Shown here piece by piece: positions 29,319 to 37,936 of a DNA stretch of 64,000 bases. Made by a program: the position numbers and the translations under genes. Within the stretch, counting starts at the first letter, position 1. Every line of letters begins with the position of its first letter. The DNA comes from Streptomyces sp. NBC_00443. Lineage in GTDB: Bacteria; Actinomycetota; Actinomycetes; Streptomycetales; Streptomycetaceae. The DNA lies in NCBI RefSeq assembly GCF_036014175.1, contig NZ_CP107917.1:8990001-9054000 (forward strand), in the 5' to 3' direction. The notes under the pieces were generated by a model, which did not search any database, was not told the DNA's origin, and saw nothing but the letters and a program-made list of their open reading frames with translations.

Positions 29319-29987
29319 TCACCTGCCCGACGGTCCCTCGTAGCGCGCGGCGACACCGGTGAGGTACCCCCGCAGCATGAGCCCGGCTTCGTCGAGAAAC
29401 CCCGCATCGCCCTCGGGGTCACGACGGAAGGCCTCCTGCGCGAGGGCGTCGGCGGCGAGAACCGCCGCATGGCAGGCCAGGGCGAGCGCCTCGTCGTCCT
29501 GGGCGACGCCGAGGGCCAGCAGGATGCGCCGGATCCCGTCCGCCATACGGCGCTTGTGCTCACGGTCCGCTGCCCGGGTCCGCTCGGTGAGGATGCTGCC
29601 GAACCACAGGGCCCGGAAGCCGTGCTCGGTGCGATAGATCGCGGCGTACGCGTCGATGAGCACGCCGACGGGATCGTCCCACTGCTCGGCCCCGGCGGCG
29701 CCCACGAGGTCGTCCATGGCGCTCTCGAGCCGGGCGAAGTACCCGGCCGCCAGGGCATCGATGATCGCGTCGCGGTCGGGCAGGTACTGGTACAGCGAAC
29801 CGACCGAGACCTGCGCCTCGGCGGCGACGCGGGTCGTGGTCAGCGCCTGGACGCCCTCCTCGACCAGAACGCGCTCCGCCGCCTGGAGCACGCGGGCCAG
29901 CCGGGCCTTGCTGCGCGCCTGCTGAGGAGTGCGGCGCAGCGGGACATGCCAGGCGCCGCCGCCGAGTTGCGGGGCGGGATCGCCCAT
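29319..29987 (-). CDS. TetR-family regulator of the aldolase/kinase operon
   Basis: This 222-residue protein has the HTH TTTRVAAEAQVSVGSLYQYLPDRDAII near residues 45-72 and a TetR_C-type ligand domain. I chose ATG 29987 because GAGG lies seven bases upstream; an in-frame ATG at 30014 lacks a ribosome site and falls within the divergent promoter. It is divergent from the aldolase gene, and an imperfect inverted repeat GAAAC-N13-GTTTC (29998-30020) overlaps the aldolase promoter, consistent with repression of the operon. Confidence 0.9.
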   Translation of the reverse strand: MGDPAPQLGGGAWHVPLRRTPQQARSKARLARVLQAAERVLVEEGVQALTTTRVAAEAQVSVGSLYQYLPDRDAIIDALAAGYFARLESAMDDLVGAAGAEQWDDPVGVLIDAYAAIYRTEHGFRALWFGSILTERTRAADREHKRRMADGIRRILLALGVAQDDEALALACHAAVLAADALAQEAFRRDPEGDAGFLDEAGLMLRGYLTGVAARYEGPSGR

Positions 29988-30007
29988 GTGCGGCCTCGAA
30001 ACTGAAC

Positions 30008-30036
30008 GTGACATTGTTTCAGGTTTACGTTAGCGT
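30008..30036 (+). promoter_or_regulatory. Promoter of the aldolase operon, possibly leaderless
   Basis: GTGACA (30008-30013) and TAGCGT (30031-30036) are 17 bases apart. Only seven bases remain before the ATG at 30044, so transcription may begin at or within a base of the start codon. The GAAAC/GTTTC inverted repeat covers the -35 element. Confidence 0.45.
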
Positions 30037-30043
30037 CGCGTAC

Positions 30044-30730
30044 ATGACCGACTCAAGCTCAGCGCTGGGTCAGGAGCGCGCCGCCGTGGCCGAGGCGTGC
30101 CGGCGCCTGGGGGCGGAGGGGCTGCTCATCGGCACGGCCGGCAACGTCAGTATGCGGATCGAGGACCGTGTCGCGATCACGGCCACGGGCACGGTGCTCG
30201 CGGAACTGACGGTCGACCAGGTGACCGTGGTCGATCTCGAAGGAAACATCGTCGCCGGGACCCTGCAACCCACCTCCGAACTGGACCTGCACCTCGGTGT
30301 CTACCACCGCTACGGCACCGGCGCGGTCGTCCACACCCACGCCCCGATGGCGACCGCGCTGTCCTGCGTACTCGACGAACTGCCTTGCATCCACTACCAG
30401 TTGCTGAGCCTGGGCGGCTCGGTGCGCGTGGCGCCGTACGCGACGTTCGGCACACCGGAGCTCGCCGAGTCCGTCCTGACGGCCCTGGAAGGCCGTAGCG
30501 CCGCGCTGATGGCCAGTCATGGCTCGGTCACCCACGCTCCCACGCTGGCCAAGGCGGTCGAGCACGCCCTGCTGCTGGAGTGGGCGTGCGGCGTCTACCA
30601 GCACGCGGCCGCCCTCGGAAAGCCCCGCGTCCTCGACGAACACCAGCAACTCGCGGTGATCGAGGCCGCGCTCGCCCGGAACTACGGCACCACCCACCCC
30701 GTACCGCCCGCGCAGGAGGGACACCGATGA
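30044..30730 (+). CDS. Class II aldolase (L-fuculose-1-phosphate aldolase type)
   Basis: This 228-residue zinc-dependent aldolase splits a sugar 1-phosphate into DHAP and an aldehyde. Seen: GTAGNVSMR phosphate site, SELDLHLGVY with the catalytic Glu, zinc ligands in VVHTHAPMATAL, and a third His in LMASHGSV. The next gene, a PfkB kinase, overlaps by ATGA, so kinase and aldolase are made together, presumably as consecutive steps of a sugar salvage route under TetR control. The substrate cannot be read from sequence; pentose, deoxypentose and erythritol-type sugars are all possible. Confidence 0.9.
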   Translation: MTDSSSALGQERAAVAEACRRLGAEGLLIGTAGNVSMRIEDRVAITATGTVLAELTVDQVTVVDLEGNIVAGTLQPTSELDLHLGVYHRYGTGAVVHTHAPMATALSCVLDELPCIHYQLLSLGGSVRVAPYATFGTPELAESVLTALEGRSAALMASHGSVTHAPTLAKAVEHALLLEWACGVYQHAAALGKPRVLDEHQQLAVIEAALARNYGTTHPVPPAQEGHR

Positions 30731-31656
30731 ACGTCGTCACGATGGGCGTGCATGTGCTGGACGTGCTGGTGCGGCCGGTGGGGGCGATCCCCGAGGGCCA
30801 GGGTGCGACCCTGGTGGAGGACATCAGGATGACCGCCGCCGGAACAGCCGGCGGCACCGCGCTCACCCTCGCCAAACTCGGCGCGTCCGTGAGCAGTGCC
30901 GGGGCGATCGGCTCGGACCCCGCCGGGGACATGCTCGTCCAACTCCTCGGCACGGCGGGCATCGACACGCGCTTCCTCGTCCGCCGCACGGACACCCCCA
31001 CCTCCGCGAGCGTCCTGCCCATCCGCCCCAACGGCGACCGGCCCTCGCTGCATCTGCTGGGCGCCAACATCACGTACGGCCCCGACGACGTGCCCTGGGA
31101 CGCGATCGCCGAGGCGAGCCACCTTCATCTCGGCGGCCCCGAGCTGATGGGCGTCGACACCGCCACGCGCGTCCTGTCGTACGCCAAGGAGCACGGTGTG
31201 GTCACCTCGGTGGACCTCCTCGCACCCGGCGCGCTCGGGAGCTTCGAGCAGATCCAGTCAGCGCTGCCGTACGTCGACCACCTGCTGCCCAACGAGGACC
31301 AGGTCCTGGGCTTCACCGGTGAGGCGGACCTGGTGACGGGGGCGAAGAAGCTCCTCGCGGCCGGAGCAGGCCTGGTCGCGGTCACCCGCGGCGGCGACGG
31401 AGCCCTGCTGGTGACTCCCGAGGGCACTGAGAAGGTGCCCGCCTTCGCGATCGACGTCGTGGACACCACCGGCTGCGGCGACGCCTTCTCGGCCGGCTTC
31501 GTCCGCGGCATGGGCCTGGGTCGCACGCCCTACGACTCCGCCGTCCTCGGCAGCGCCACGGCGGCCTTGGTGGCCCAGGGGCTCGGCAGCGACCACGGGG
31601 ACTTCGACCTCGCCGGCGCGGACGCGTTCGCGGCGGCAGGCAGGCCGCGCGGATGA
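30727..31656 (+). CDS. PfkB-family carbohydrate kinase
   Basis: The protein has 309 residues from ATG 30727. PfkB signatures are present: AAGTAGGTALTLAKLG near the N-terminus and DTTGCGDAFSAGFVRG near residue 245, whose Asp is the catalytic base and whose Gly/Ala residues form the anion hole. The protein starts within the aldolase stop and is the last gene of the pair. It presumably phosphorylates the sugar, or its keto isomer, that the aldolase then cleaves; no isomerase gene is beside it. Confidence 0.9.
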   Translation: MNVVTMGVHVLDVLVRPVGAIPEGQGATLVEDIRMTAAGTAGGTALTLAKLGASVSSAGAIGSDPAGDMLVQLLGTAGIDTRFLVRRTDTPTSASVLPIRPNGDRPSLHLLGANITYGPDDVPWDAIAEASHLHLGGPELMGVDTATRVLSYAKEHGVVTSVDLLAPGALGSFEQIQSALPYVDHLLPNEDQVLGFTGEADLVTGAKKLLAAGAGLVAVTRGGDGALLVTPEGTEKVPAFAIDVVDTTGCGDAFSAGFVRGMGLGRTPYDSAVLGSATAALVAQGLGSDHGDFDLAGADAFAAAGRPRG

Positions 31657-31687
31657 CCAGGCAGTGAGGCCGGCTTGTTGACGAGTG

Positions 31688-32425
31688 TCAGTTGAGGGCC
31701 GTCTCCATGTCCGCCTGCCAGTACGTGACGCTCAGGGCGCTGTCGTAGTGGACGCCCTTAGCCGGCAGGGGCGGGGTGGCCGACGGGCCGCCGGAGCTGT
31801 TCGGCGTCCTGCCCTGGAAGGCGACCGTGAGCGCGCGGCCGGTGTCGCCGCCCGTGCCGCTGCCGTCGGCCGCGCTGAGCCGGACGCCCGCGTAGCCCGA
31901 GGCGCCCGGCTCCAGCGTCGGCACGGCTTGCGGCTTGGTGTCGTCGAACGCCTGCGGCACCCACTGCATCTCGTCGAAGCGGAGCACCGGGTAGTACATC
32001 AGGGCGCACGGCTTCGAGCCGGTGTTGGTGACGGTGAGCAGCATGTGGTTCAGCGGGCGGGGGACGGGCCGTGCCGTGGTCCTGGTGTTGGATCCGTTGC
32101 AGGTGGCCAGGTCCTGCGGGGCGTTCGAGTCGTCGGTAGTGCCGCTGCCGCTGCCGCTGCCGCTGCCGCTGCCGCTGCCGTTCTGCGCGGGCTGGCCCGT
32201 CTGCGAGGACTGGTCCGACTGCTGCCCGGAGCCCGCGCTCTGCCCCGGCTGATCGGACGGCTGGTCGTCCGCAGGCTTTGACGTGTCCGCCATCGCGGAC
32301 GGTGACGTCGTCTGCGAGGCGCCCTCGTCGCGGGTGCCGGAGCCGTTCTCGCATGCGGTGAGGGCGAGGGCGGCGACGGCGGCGCCGGTGGCGGCGAGAA
32401 GGCGGGCGTGGCGGAAGGCGCGCAT
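31688..32425 (-). CDS. DUF4232 lipoprotein
   Basis: This 245-residue protein has the lipoprotein signal ALTAC (Cys25). A long Ser/Gln/Gly linker contains (GS)n encoded by a hexanucleotide repeat, followed by a DUF4232 domain (about 105-245): LATCNGSN, LLTVTNTGSKPCALMYYPVL with the usual two cysteines. DUF4232 proteins are common Streptomyces surface lipoproteins of unknown function. It is convergent with the kinase gene. Confidence 0.88.
   Translation of the reverse strand: MRAFRHARLLAATGAAVAALALTACENGSGTRDEGASQTTSPSAMADTSKPADDQPSDQPGQSAGSGQQSDQSSQTGQPAQNGSGSGSGSGSGSGTTDDSNAPQDLATCNGSNTRTTARPVPRPLNHMLLTVTNTGSKPCALMYYPVLRFDEMQWVPQAFDDTKPQAVPTLEPGASGYAGVRLSAADGSGTGGDTGRALTVAFQGRTPNSSGGPSATPPLPAKGVHYDSALSVTYWQADMETALN
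32141..32180. repeat. GCCGCT hexanucleotide microsatellite in a coding region
   Basis: Six and two-thirds copies of GCCGCT on the plus strand encode alternating Gly-Ser in the linker of the DUF4232 lipoprotein. Copy-number change would alter linker length without shifting the frame. Confidence 0.9.
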
Positions 32426-32639
32426 GGCTGATTCCTTGTCGGTGCAAAGGACTTGAAGGCATCCGCTCGACCGGTTGCCGGGAGCGGCGTGCTTGGATGA
32501 CCTGAGCTTGTCCGGTGATCCGTCCCGGCCGCCACCTCCGGTTGGCGATCAGGGACACTGGAACGGCTGCAAAGGATCTGACCTGGAGAAACGTCCATTC
32601 CCTGGAACGGGGGAACGGGACGCGGGGGATGGAGGAACG

Positions 32640-32912
32640 GTGTCGGAAGGCACTGCTGCGACCGATTTCGCGGCGTTTCTGAGGCAGTTGAAGGACCGCT
32701 CGGGACTCAGCTACGGGGTCCTCGGCAAACGGCTGCACATGAGCACCTCGACGCTGCACCGGTACTGCAACGGGGATGCCGTCCCCACCGACTATGCGCC
32801 CGTGGAGCGGCTGGCCCGGCTGTGCAAGGCCTCGCCGGAGGAACTGGTGGAACTGCATCGGCGCTGGGTGCTGGCGGATGCGTTGCGGGGAAGGAAGGGG
32901 TGGCGGCGGTGA
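32640..32912 (+). CDS. XRE-type helix-turn-helix protein, probably the N-terminal domain of the following protein
   Basis: Ninety residues from GTG 32640 with GGAGG four bases upstream. The HTH is LKDRSGLSYGVLGKRLHMSTSTLHRYCNGDAVP, followed by LARLCKASPEELVELHRRW. As it stands, its TGA overlaps a GTG start of the next gene (GTGA at 32909-32912). However, adding one G to the run 32897-32900 gives RKGVAAVTPG and fuses the two into one transmembrane regulator, the architecture I would expect in this family. Both readings are possible; the fusion fits the indel pattern elsewhere in the window. Confidence 0.8.
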   Translation: MSEGTAATDFAAFLRQLKDRSGLSYGVLGKRLHMSTSTLHRYCNGDAVPTDYAPVERLARLCKASPEELVELHRRWVLADALRGRKGWRR

Positions 32913-34045
32913 CTCCGGGCCCTGGGGAGGCCGGGGCCGGCCCTGCGGGGGCCAGTGAGGGCCTCGTCGAGACAGACGGGCGTCCTCCTGCGCCGGATAC
33001 GCCGGATACGCCGGATGTGCCGACCGCCTCCGCTGAAGGGGCGGCCGGCGTGCCCGACCCCGGCCGGACCGGCTCCGAGGCCACGCCCACCCCGGGTCCC
33101 GCCCTCGCCGACGTCACCGGTCCCCTCCAGCGCACCCACCCGGCCCGCCCTCGCCGCCGTACCGCACTCCTCGCCGGTGTCGCGGTGGCCGCCGTTCTCG
33201 GGGCCGCCGCGCTCGCCATGAACCTGCCGACGGACGGGAGCCAGGGCAACGACGACAGGGAAGGCAGCGTCGGAGCCGCCGCCTCGAAGGACGTCACCGC
33301 TCCACCGGCCAAGGCCTCGCCGCAGTCGTCGCCGTCTGGCTCGCGGAGCGCCGAGCCGGGCGGGACGAACTCCCCCTCGCCCTCCGCGAACCCGACGAAG
33401 AACGGGCCCAACGGCGGTGCGGACACCGGTGACAAGACCGACGCCACGCCACCGCTGACCGTGAACGTCCGCCCCTACAGCTGGGAACACCCCTGCTACC
33501 AGCACTACTTGATCGACCGGCCCGCGACGGATGTCGGCCCGCCCCCGGTCGAACAGGACGCGCCGGCCTGGGTCGGCTCGTACAAGGCGGTGACGGCCGG
33601 GGAGCAACTGGTGACGCTGACCGTCCAGGGCACCGGCGAGGAGACGGTGGTGATCGAGAGCCTTGAGGTCCGCGTGGTCAGCAAGGACACGCCGCCGGCC
33701 TGGAACGACTATGTGATGGGCGTCGGGTGCGGCGGCAACGTGCCGACACGTCCCTTCACCATCGCCCTCGACGCCGCACGTCCGGACGTCGTGGCCGGGG
33801 CCGGGCAGCGCGACTTCTCCTTCAAGGTGAGCGAGTCGGACCCGGAGGTCTTCGAAATCACCGCCGACGCCTCCGCATACGACGTGACCTGGTATCTGGA
33901 GCTGACCTGGTCCAGCGGGGGCCGAAAGGGCACGCTGGTCGTCGACGACAACGGCAAGCCGTTCCGGACGAGCGGCAATAACGGTCGACCGGCCTACGAG
34001 TTCCCACTTGGCGGCGAGAAGTGGCTGAAGTCGGTGGGGGGATAG
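32909..34045 (+). CDS. Single-pass membrane protein with extracytoplasmic domain, partner or C-terminus of the HTH protein
   Basis: About 378 residues from GTG 32909. A Pro/Ala-rich cytoplasmic segment is followed by one membrane helix, RRRTALLAGVAVAAVLGAA (about residues 85-105), then a Ser/Pro/Gly linker and an extracytoplasmic domain (about 190-378). That domain holds HPCYQHYLID, GVGCGGNV with a likely disulphide, and YLELTWSSGGRKGTLVVDDNG. Together with the HTH this resembles a one-component transmembrane sensor-regulator. The ligand is unknown. See the HTH entry for the possible one-base error that separates them. Confidence 0.8.
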   Translation: MTPGPGEAGAGPAGASEGLVETDGRPPAPDTPDTPDVPTASAEGAAGVPDPGRTGSEATPTPGPALADVTGPLQRTHPARPRRRTALLAGVAVAAVLGAAALAMNLPTDGSQGNDDREGSVGAAASKDVTAPPAKASPQSSPSGSRSAEPGGTNSPSPSANPTKNGPNGGADTGDKTDATPPLTVNVRPYSWEHPCYQHYLIDRPATDVGPPPVEQDAPAWVGSYKAVTAGEQLVTLTVQGTGEETVVIESLEVRVVSKDTPPAWNDYVMGVGCGGNVPTRPFTIALDAARPDVVAGAGQRDFSFKVSESDPEVFEITADASAYDVTWYLELTWSSGGRKGTLVVDDNGKPFRTSGNNGRPAYEFPLGGEKWLKSVGG

Positions 34046-34058
34046 GGGAGACCCCACG

Positions 34059-34568
34059 GTGTCGGGACGGCTTGAATCGGGGTTCGCGGTGACAGGCGAT
34101 TGGCGGATGGATCGGATCGGGGCTGCTCTCCGCGGCGAGAATCCGACAGTGCTGCGGCGACTCGGGTCAGGGTTCGCGGTGATCGGCGACGTCCAGTTCC
34201 TACCGGGCTACTCCGTTCTCCTCATGGATGAACCCGGTGTCCAACGGCTATCCGACTTGCCGAAGGCCGAGCGGCTGGCGTTTCTCTCCGATATGGATCG
34301 GCTCGGCGAAGCGGTTGAACTGGCTTGTCGGCGTCTGGACCCCGATTTCCGCCGGATCAATCTGGAGATCCTCGGCAATACGGACCCGTTCCTGCATGCC
34401 CATGTGTGGCCACGGTACGAGTGGGAGCCGACCGAATTGGTGGGCAAGCCGGTGTGGCTGTATCCGGCTGATCGATGGAGTGACGAGCGATTCAGACTCG
34501 CTCCGCAGCATGACGTGGTGAGGGATGCGATCAGCAGCGAATTGGATCGGTTGCGATCGATGCCCTGA
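34059..34568 (+). CDS. HIT-like hydrolase
   Basis: This 169-residue protein has the HIT-fold signature INLEILGNTDPFLHAHVWPRY. The canonical HxHxHxx triad is incomplete (HAHVW): the second histidine of the pair is present and the third position is not His, so catalysis on nucleoside phosphates is uncertain. Preceding conserved text: VLRRLGSGFAVIGDVQFLPGYSVLL. GTG 34059 has a fair ribosome site (GGGGAG); GTG 34089 is an alternative that removes a short segment echoing the later SGFAV. It follows the membrane protein gene in the same direction. Confidence 0.78.
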   Translation: MSGRLESGFAVTGDWRMDRIGAALRGENPTVLRRLGSGFAVIGDVQFLPGYSVLLMDEPGVQRLSDLPKAERLAFLSDMDRLGEAVELACRRLDPDFRRINLEILGNTDPFLHAHVWPRYEWEPTELVGKPVWLYPADRWSDERFRLAPQHDVVRDAISSELDRLRSMP

Positions 34569-34945
34569 CGGTGCGAGTGCCGATTGCGTCGGCAAGAAAG
34601 AGGTCCCGCTGCCGCCCCCGGAGGAACGCGCGTTCTGCGCGAAAAGTGGTCGGGGGTGGGAGTCCGGACGGGACCCGGGCGGGGAGTGCGGGAGAAGTAC
34701 GCGTACTTCCTTGAGAGCGCGCGGACCAAGCTGGCCGCCGCTGCGGTCGAGGAGCCCGGTCTGGACGAGGAGGAGGCCCTTCGGGGGGAGGACGCGGCGG
34801 CGGACGTCATCACAGCGGGAGTCGAGCAGCGGACGGGCCCGGACGACGCCGACGATGTCGAGGCCCTGTCCGCGCTCCGGCCCTGCGTGCTGTTCGGCAG
34901 CTCGCAGGGCATCAGGTGGCCCTCACCCAATGCCCCGGATCCGCC
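34569..34945 (+). other. Stretch without a supported gene; possible coding remnant
   Basis: Nothing complete can be called here. Between about 34690 and 34930 one plus-strand frame has strong third-position G/C and a soluble, acidic composition (for example LDEEEALRGEDAAADVITAG), but it has no convincing start and runs without a stop into the antisense of the next gene. It may be the leftover of a gene truncated by the neighbouring propeller gene. Confidence 0.35.
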
Positions 34946-36076
34946 TCAGACTTCGAGGCGTTCCGTGTGCGCCTCGGTCGGCGGAAACGGGGTCGGGCTC
35001 GTCATGCCCGCCGACCAGAATCCACTGGTGCCGGGGATGGGCGTCACGGCATTGAGATACGGCGCCGGCGCCGCGCCGGCCCGGCCCCGATCGAGGGTCC
35101 AGGCGCTTCCGTCCCGGCGTAGGTACGTACTGCGACTCTGGTCCTGGAAGTTCCAGCCCGAGATCCACGCGGCCCGACCTTGCGTATCGCCCGCGATTCC
35201 GGTCAACGAGCCCGCGACGAACCCCGCTTCCACCCGCGTCCAGGCCGTGCCGTCCCAGTGGCTCAGGGAGGGGTTGCCCGGACGGCCGGGCGGCCCGCCG
35301 ACGCCCATCTCGGTGCCCACCGCCCATACATCGTCCGGACCGGCCGAGTGGAGGTCGGCGATGCTCAGGCGCAGGCCCGCCACCGGGGGCAGTACGGTCC
35401 ACGCTCCGTCCCAGCGGGCCACGAGCCCGGACCATCCGCCGCCGTTCGACTGGTCGCCGCTCACCCAGACCTCGCCGGACGAGTGCAGGGCCACCCGGTA
35501 CAGATTGACGCTCGCCACGGGCAGCGGGTCCAGCCATTGCCAGCGTTGCCCGTCCCCGTGCAGCAGACGGGCGGCGCCGCCTCGGCTGCCGCAGATCCAC
35601 ACCTGCCGGTCCGGGCCGACCGCGACGGCGTTCAGCCGAACGTCCGCCTCGCCTTGGCCCGGGAACGTGGCCTCGCGCCAGGTTGTTCCGTCCCAGCGCA
35701 GCAGAGGGCTGCTGCCGGTGCCGACGGGCTGGCCCACACTCCACGCCGCGGTGGCGCAGACACCGGCGACATCGCTCAACCGCGTGTGGTTCAGATGCGC
35801 CAGGTCGGTCTTCGTCCACGCGCTGCCGTTCCACAGCATGGCCAGGGCTCGCCCCTGCGACGGCCCGCCGCGGCCCTCCTCGCCCACGGCCCAGGCCAGT
35901 TGAGGTCCGACAGCGGCGATACGCCGCAGCTGCGCGGCCGGAGTGCTGCCAGGCGCCGGCACGGCCTGCCAGCCCTGTGTACGGGGCGTAGGTAAGTCGG
36001 CCAGGGCCTGACCCGGGCCAAGCGCGACTCCCGACAATGCGCCGATCGCCCCTGCCACAAATCGCCTTCGTCTCAC
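34946..36076 (-). CDS. Tat-exported beta-propeller protein
   Basis: I chose GTG 36076 (VRRRRFVAGAIGALSG) because it follows GGAGGT by eight bases and opens directly with a twin-arginine motif and hydrophobic core ending near ALA. The mature ~350 residues are repeats of about 45-50 with the blade motif AWAVG / WSVGQ / VWICGS / VWVSGD / VWAVGT and W-x-G/D strands such as RWDGTTW and HWDGTAW. This is typical of six- to seven-bladed propellers (Kelch/BNR-like). No catalytic residues are evident; a binding or scaffolding role outside the cell is likely. It appears to be monocistronic. Confidence 0.8.
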   Translation of the reverse strand: MRRRRFVAGAIGALSGVALGPGQALADLPTPRTQGWQAVPAPGSTPAAQLRRIAAVGPQLAWAVGEEGRGGPSQGRALAMLWNGSAWTKTDLAHLNHTRLSDVAGVCATAAWSVGQPVGTGSSPLLRWDGTTWREATFPGQGEADVRLNAVAVGPDRQVWICGSRGGAARLLHGDGQRWQWLDPLPVASVNLYRVALHSSGEVWVSGDQSNGGGWSGLVARWDGAWTVLPPVAGLRLSIADLHSAGPDDVWAVGTEMGVGGPPGRPGNPSLSHWDGTAWTRVEAGFVAGSLTGIAGDTQGRAAWISGWNFQDQSRSTYLRRDGSAWTLDRGRAGAAPAPYLNAVTPIPGTSGFWSAGMTSPTPFPPTEAHTERLEV

Positions 36077-36192
36077 CGCGGTGTACCTCCAGGCCGTAGG
36101 GCGCACAGGAGGCACCACCGTGAACCAGCGAACCCCAGAGGTCTAGATACACACATGACAAAGCTCGCGGGGGCGGGGAGGGGAGGGCGCGC

Positions 36193-37839
36193 TCAGTATC
36201 TGCGGCCGCCCCGCAGCGCCAACCGTTCCCCGGCGAACCGCTCGCGGAAGCCGCGGTCGTGCGAGACGGCGACCACCGCTCCCGGGTACGCCGCCAGCGC
36301 CGCCTCCAGGTCCTCGATCAGGTCGAGCGCGATGTGGTTCGTCGGTTCGTCGAGTACGAGCAGGTCCGCGGGCCGGGTCACCAGGATCGCGATCTGCAGT
36401 CGCCGTTGCTGGCCCGCCGACAGCGCGGCCACCGGGGTGTGCAGGTCATCCTCACGGAACAGGCCGAGGGCCAGGAGCGGTTCGGCGTACTCGTCGGGCA
36501 GGCCGGGCCGTCCGGCCGCGAAGGCGGCGAGCAGCGGGAGCCGTGTGGAGCGCGCGGGCAGTTCCTGCGCGAGGTACCCGATCCGCGCGGGGCGGAGTGC
36601 CGCGCCCGCATCCGGCTCCAGGTCGCCGGCCAGGACGCGCAGCAGTGTCGTCTTGCCCGCCCCGTTCTCGCCGGTGACGAGCAGTCGCTGCCCCGGCGCG
36701 ATCGTCAGCGTCCCGTCCAGGCTCAGCCGCTCGCCGACCACCACGTCGTCGAGTGCGGCGAGTGGGTGCTCGACGCAATACCCGCCGCCCGCCGCCGACA
36801 GGGCCGCCCTGAACCGCAGCGGTTCCGGGGGCGCCGCGACCGGGTTGCGCCGTAGGTGGGCCAGCCGTTCCCGGGCCGCACGGACCTGCCCGCCGAGCTT
36901 GGCCTCGTGCGAGCGGCGGTGCTTGCCGAAACCCTGGCGGGGGTCCTTGCCGGTGCCGGCGAGCCGCTTGCCGGCGGCGTCGACGAGCTCCTCGGTACGG
37001 GCCACTTCCTCGACCCAGTCCGCGTACTCCTGCTCCGCGCGGCGACGGGCGGCGGCCTTCGCGGTGCGGTAGCCGGTCCAGCCGTCGCCGTACCGGTGCA
37101 CGGTGTGCGCATCCCGGTCGACTTCGAGGATCGTGGTGGCGATGCGTTCGAGGAAGCCACGGTCGTGGGTGACCGCGACGACGGTGCCGCGGTGTGCGCG
37201 CAGGTGTTCCTCGAGCCAGTGGACGCCCGTCGCGTCGAGGTGGTTCGTCGGCTCGTCCAGGAGCAGCAGCTCGGGCGCGGCGGCCAGTACGCAGGCGAGC
37301 GCGAGCCGTGACTGTTCGCCGCCGGAGAGTGAGCCGAGCACGCGGTCACGGGTGATCCCGGCGACCCCGACCCCGTGCATGGCGGCGTCGACGCGGGCGT
37401 CCGCCTCGTATCCGCCGCGTTCCTGGTAAGCCGTCAGCAGTTCGCCGTACGTGGCGAGTTCGTCGGGCGATGCCTCGCCGAGGCTCCCCTCCGCCTCGCG
37501 CAGGCGGCGCTCCATGTCACGCAGTTCGGCAAGGGCGAGGTCGACCGCGTCCTGCACGGTGCAGTCGGCATCGAGGTCGAGGGTCTGGGTGAGGTGGCCG
37601 ACGCCACCGGGGAAGCTGACGGTGACCTCCCCGGCGTCCGGCCCCTCGGATCCGGCCAGCAGTCGCAGGAGGGTGGACTTGCCGGAGCCGTTCTCGCCGA
37701 CGACGGCGGCTTTCTCGCCGGGGCGGACGGTGAAGGTGACCTGGTCGAGGACGGTGCGGGTGCCGTAGGACTTGGTGACGCCGTTGACGGACAGCTGTGC
37801 CACGGCAGTGGGGGCAACGGTGTGGGCGCGTTCGCGCAT
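36193..37839 (-). CDS. ABC-F ATPase, probable ribosome-protection / antibiotic resistance type
   Basis: The 548 residues contain two ABC domains and no membrane segments. First: Walker A GENGSGKST, signature LSGGEQSRL, Walker B LLLLDEPTNHLD. Second: GENGAGKTT, LSAGQQRRL, LLVLDEPTNH. They are joined by a charged linker (about 235-310) of the kind that reaches into the ribosomal exit site in ABC-F proteins. Actinomycete members such as those protecting against macrolides, lincosamides and pleuromutilins displace drugs from the 50S subunit. ATG 37839 follows AGGGAAAG. A seven-codon leader peptide and a promoter with a palindromic operator lie upstream, so expression is probably induced by stalled ribosomes, by a repressor or by both. 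Confidence 0.92.
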   Translation of the reverse strand: MRERAHTVAPTAVAQLSVNGVTKSYGTRTVLDQVTFTVRPGEKAAVVGENGSGKSTLLRLLAGSEGPDAGEVTVSFPGGVGHLTQTLDLDADCTVQDAVDLALAELRDMERRLREAEGSLGEASPDELATYGELLTAYQERGGYEADARVDAAMHGVGVAGITRDRVLGSLSGGEQSRLALACVLAAAPELLLLDEPTNHLDATGVHWLEEHLRAHRGTVVAVTHDRGFLERIATTILEVDRDAHTVHRYGDGWTGYRTAKAAARRRAEQEYADWVEEVARTEELVDAAGKRLAGTGKDPRQGFGKHRRSHEAKLGGQVRAARERLAHLRRNPVAAPPEPLRFRAALSAAGGGYCVEHPLAALDDVVVGERLSLDGTLTIAPGQRLLVTGENGAGKTTLLRVLAGDLEPDAGAALRPARIGYLAQELPARSTRLPLLAAFAAGRPGLPDEYAEPLLALGLFREDDLHTPVAALSAGQQRRLQIAILVTRPADLLVLDEPTNHIALDLIEDLEAALAAYPGAVVAVSHDRGFRERFAGERLALRGGRRY

Positions 37840-37906
37840 GTGACTTTCCCTGGGTATGCGAAGTGTCTACGGGCAGCAGAAACGGCGGCATCGGCCGTGC
37901 CCGGAC

Positions 37907-37930
37907 TCAGAGAAAGAAGAAGAAGCGCAT
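37907..37930 (-). CDS. Leader peptide MRFFFFL of the ABC-F gene
   Basis: A seven-codon frame, M-R-F-F-F-F-L-stop, lies 67 bases before the ABC-F start. The -10 element ends six bases before its ATG, so the transcript probably begins at this codon. The region after it can pair in two ways: CGGGCA with TGCCCG, or an inner CGG/CCG stem. Drug-stalled ribosomes on such leaders switch hairpins to induce ABC-F genes, as described for vga(A)-type genes; its application here is inferred. Confidence 0.6.
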   Translation of the reverse strand: MRFFFFL

Positions 37931-37936
37931 GGGGCC

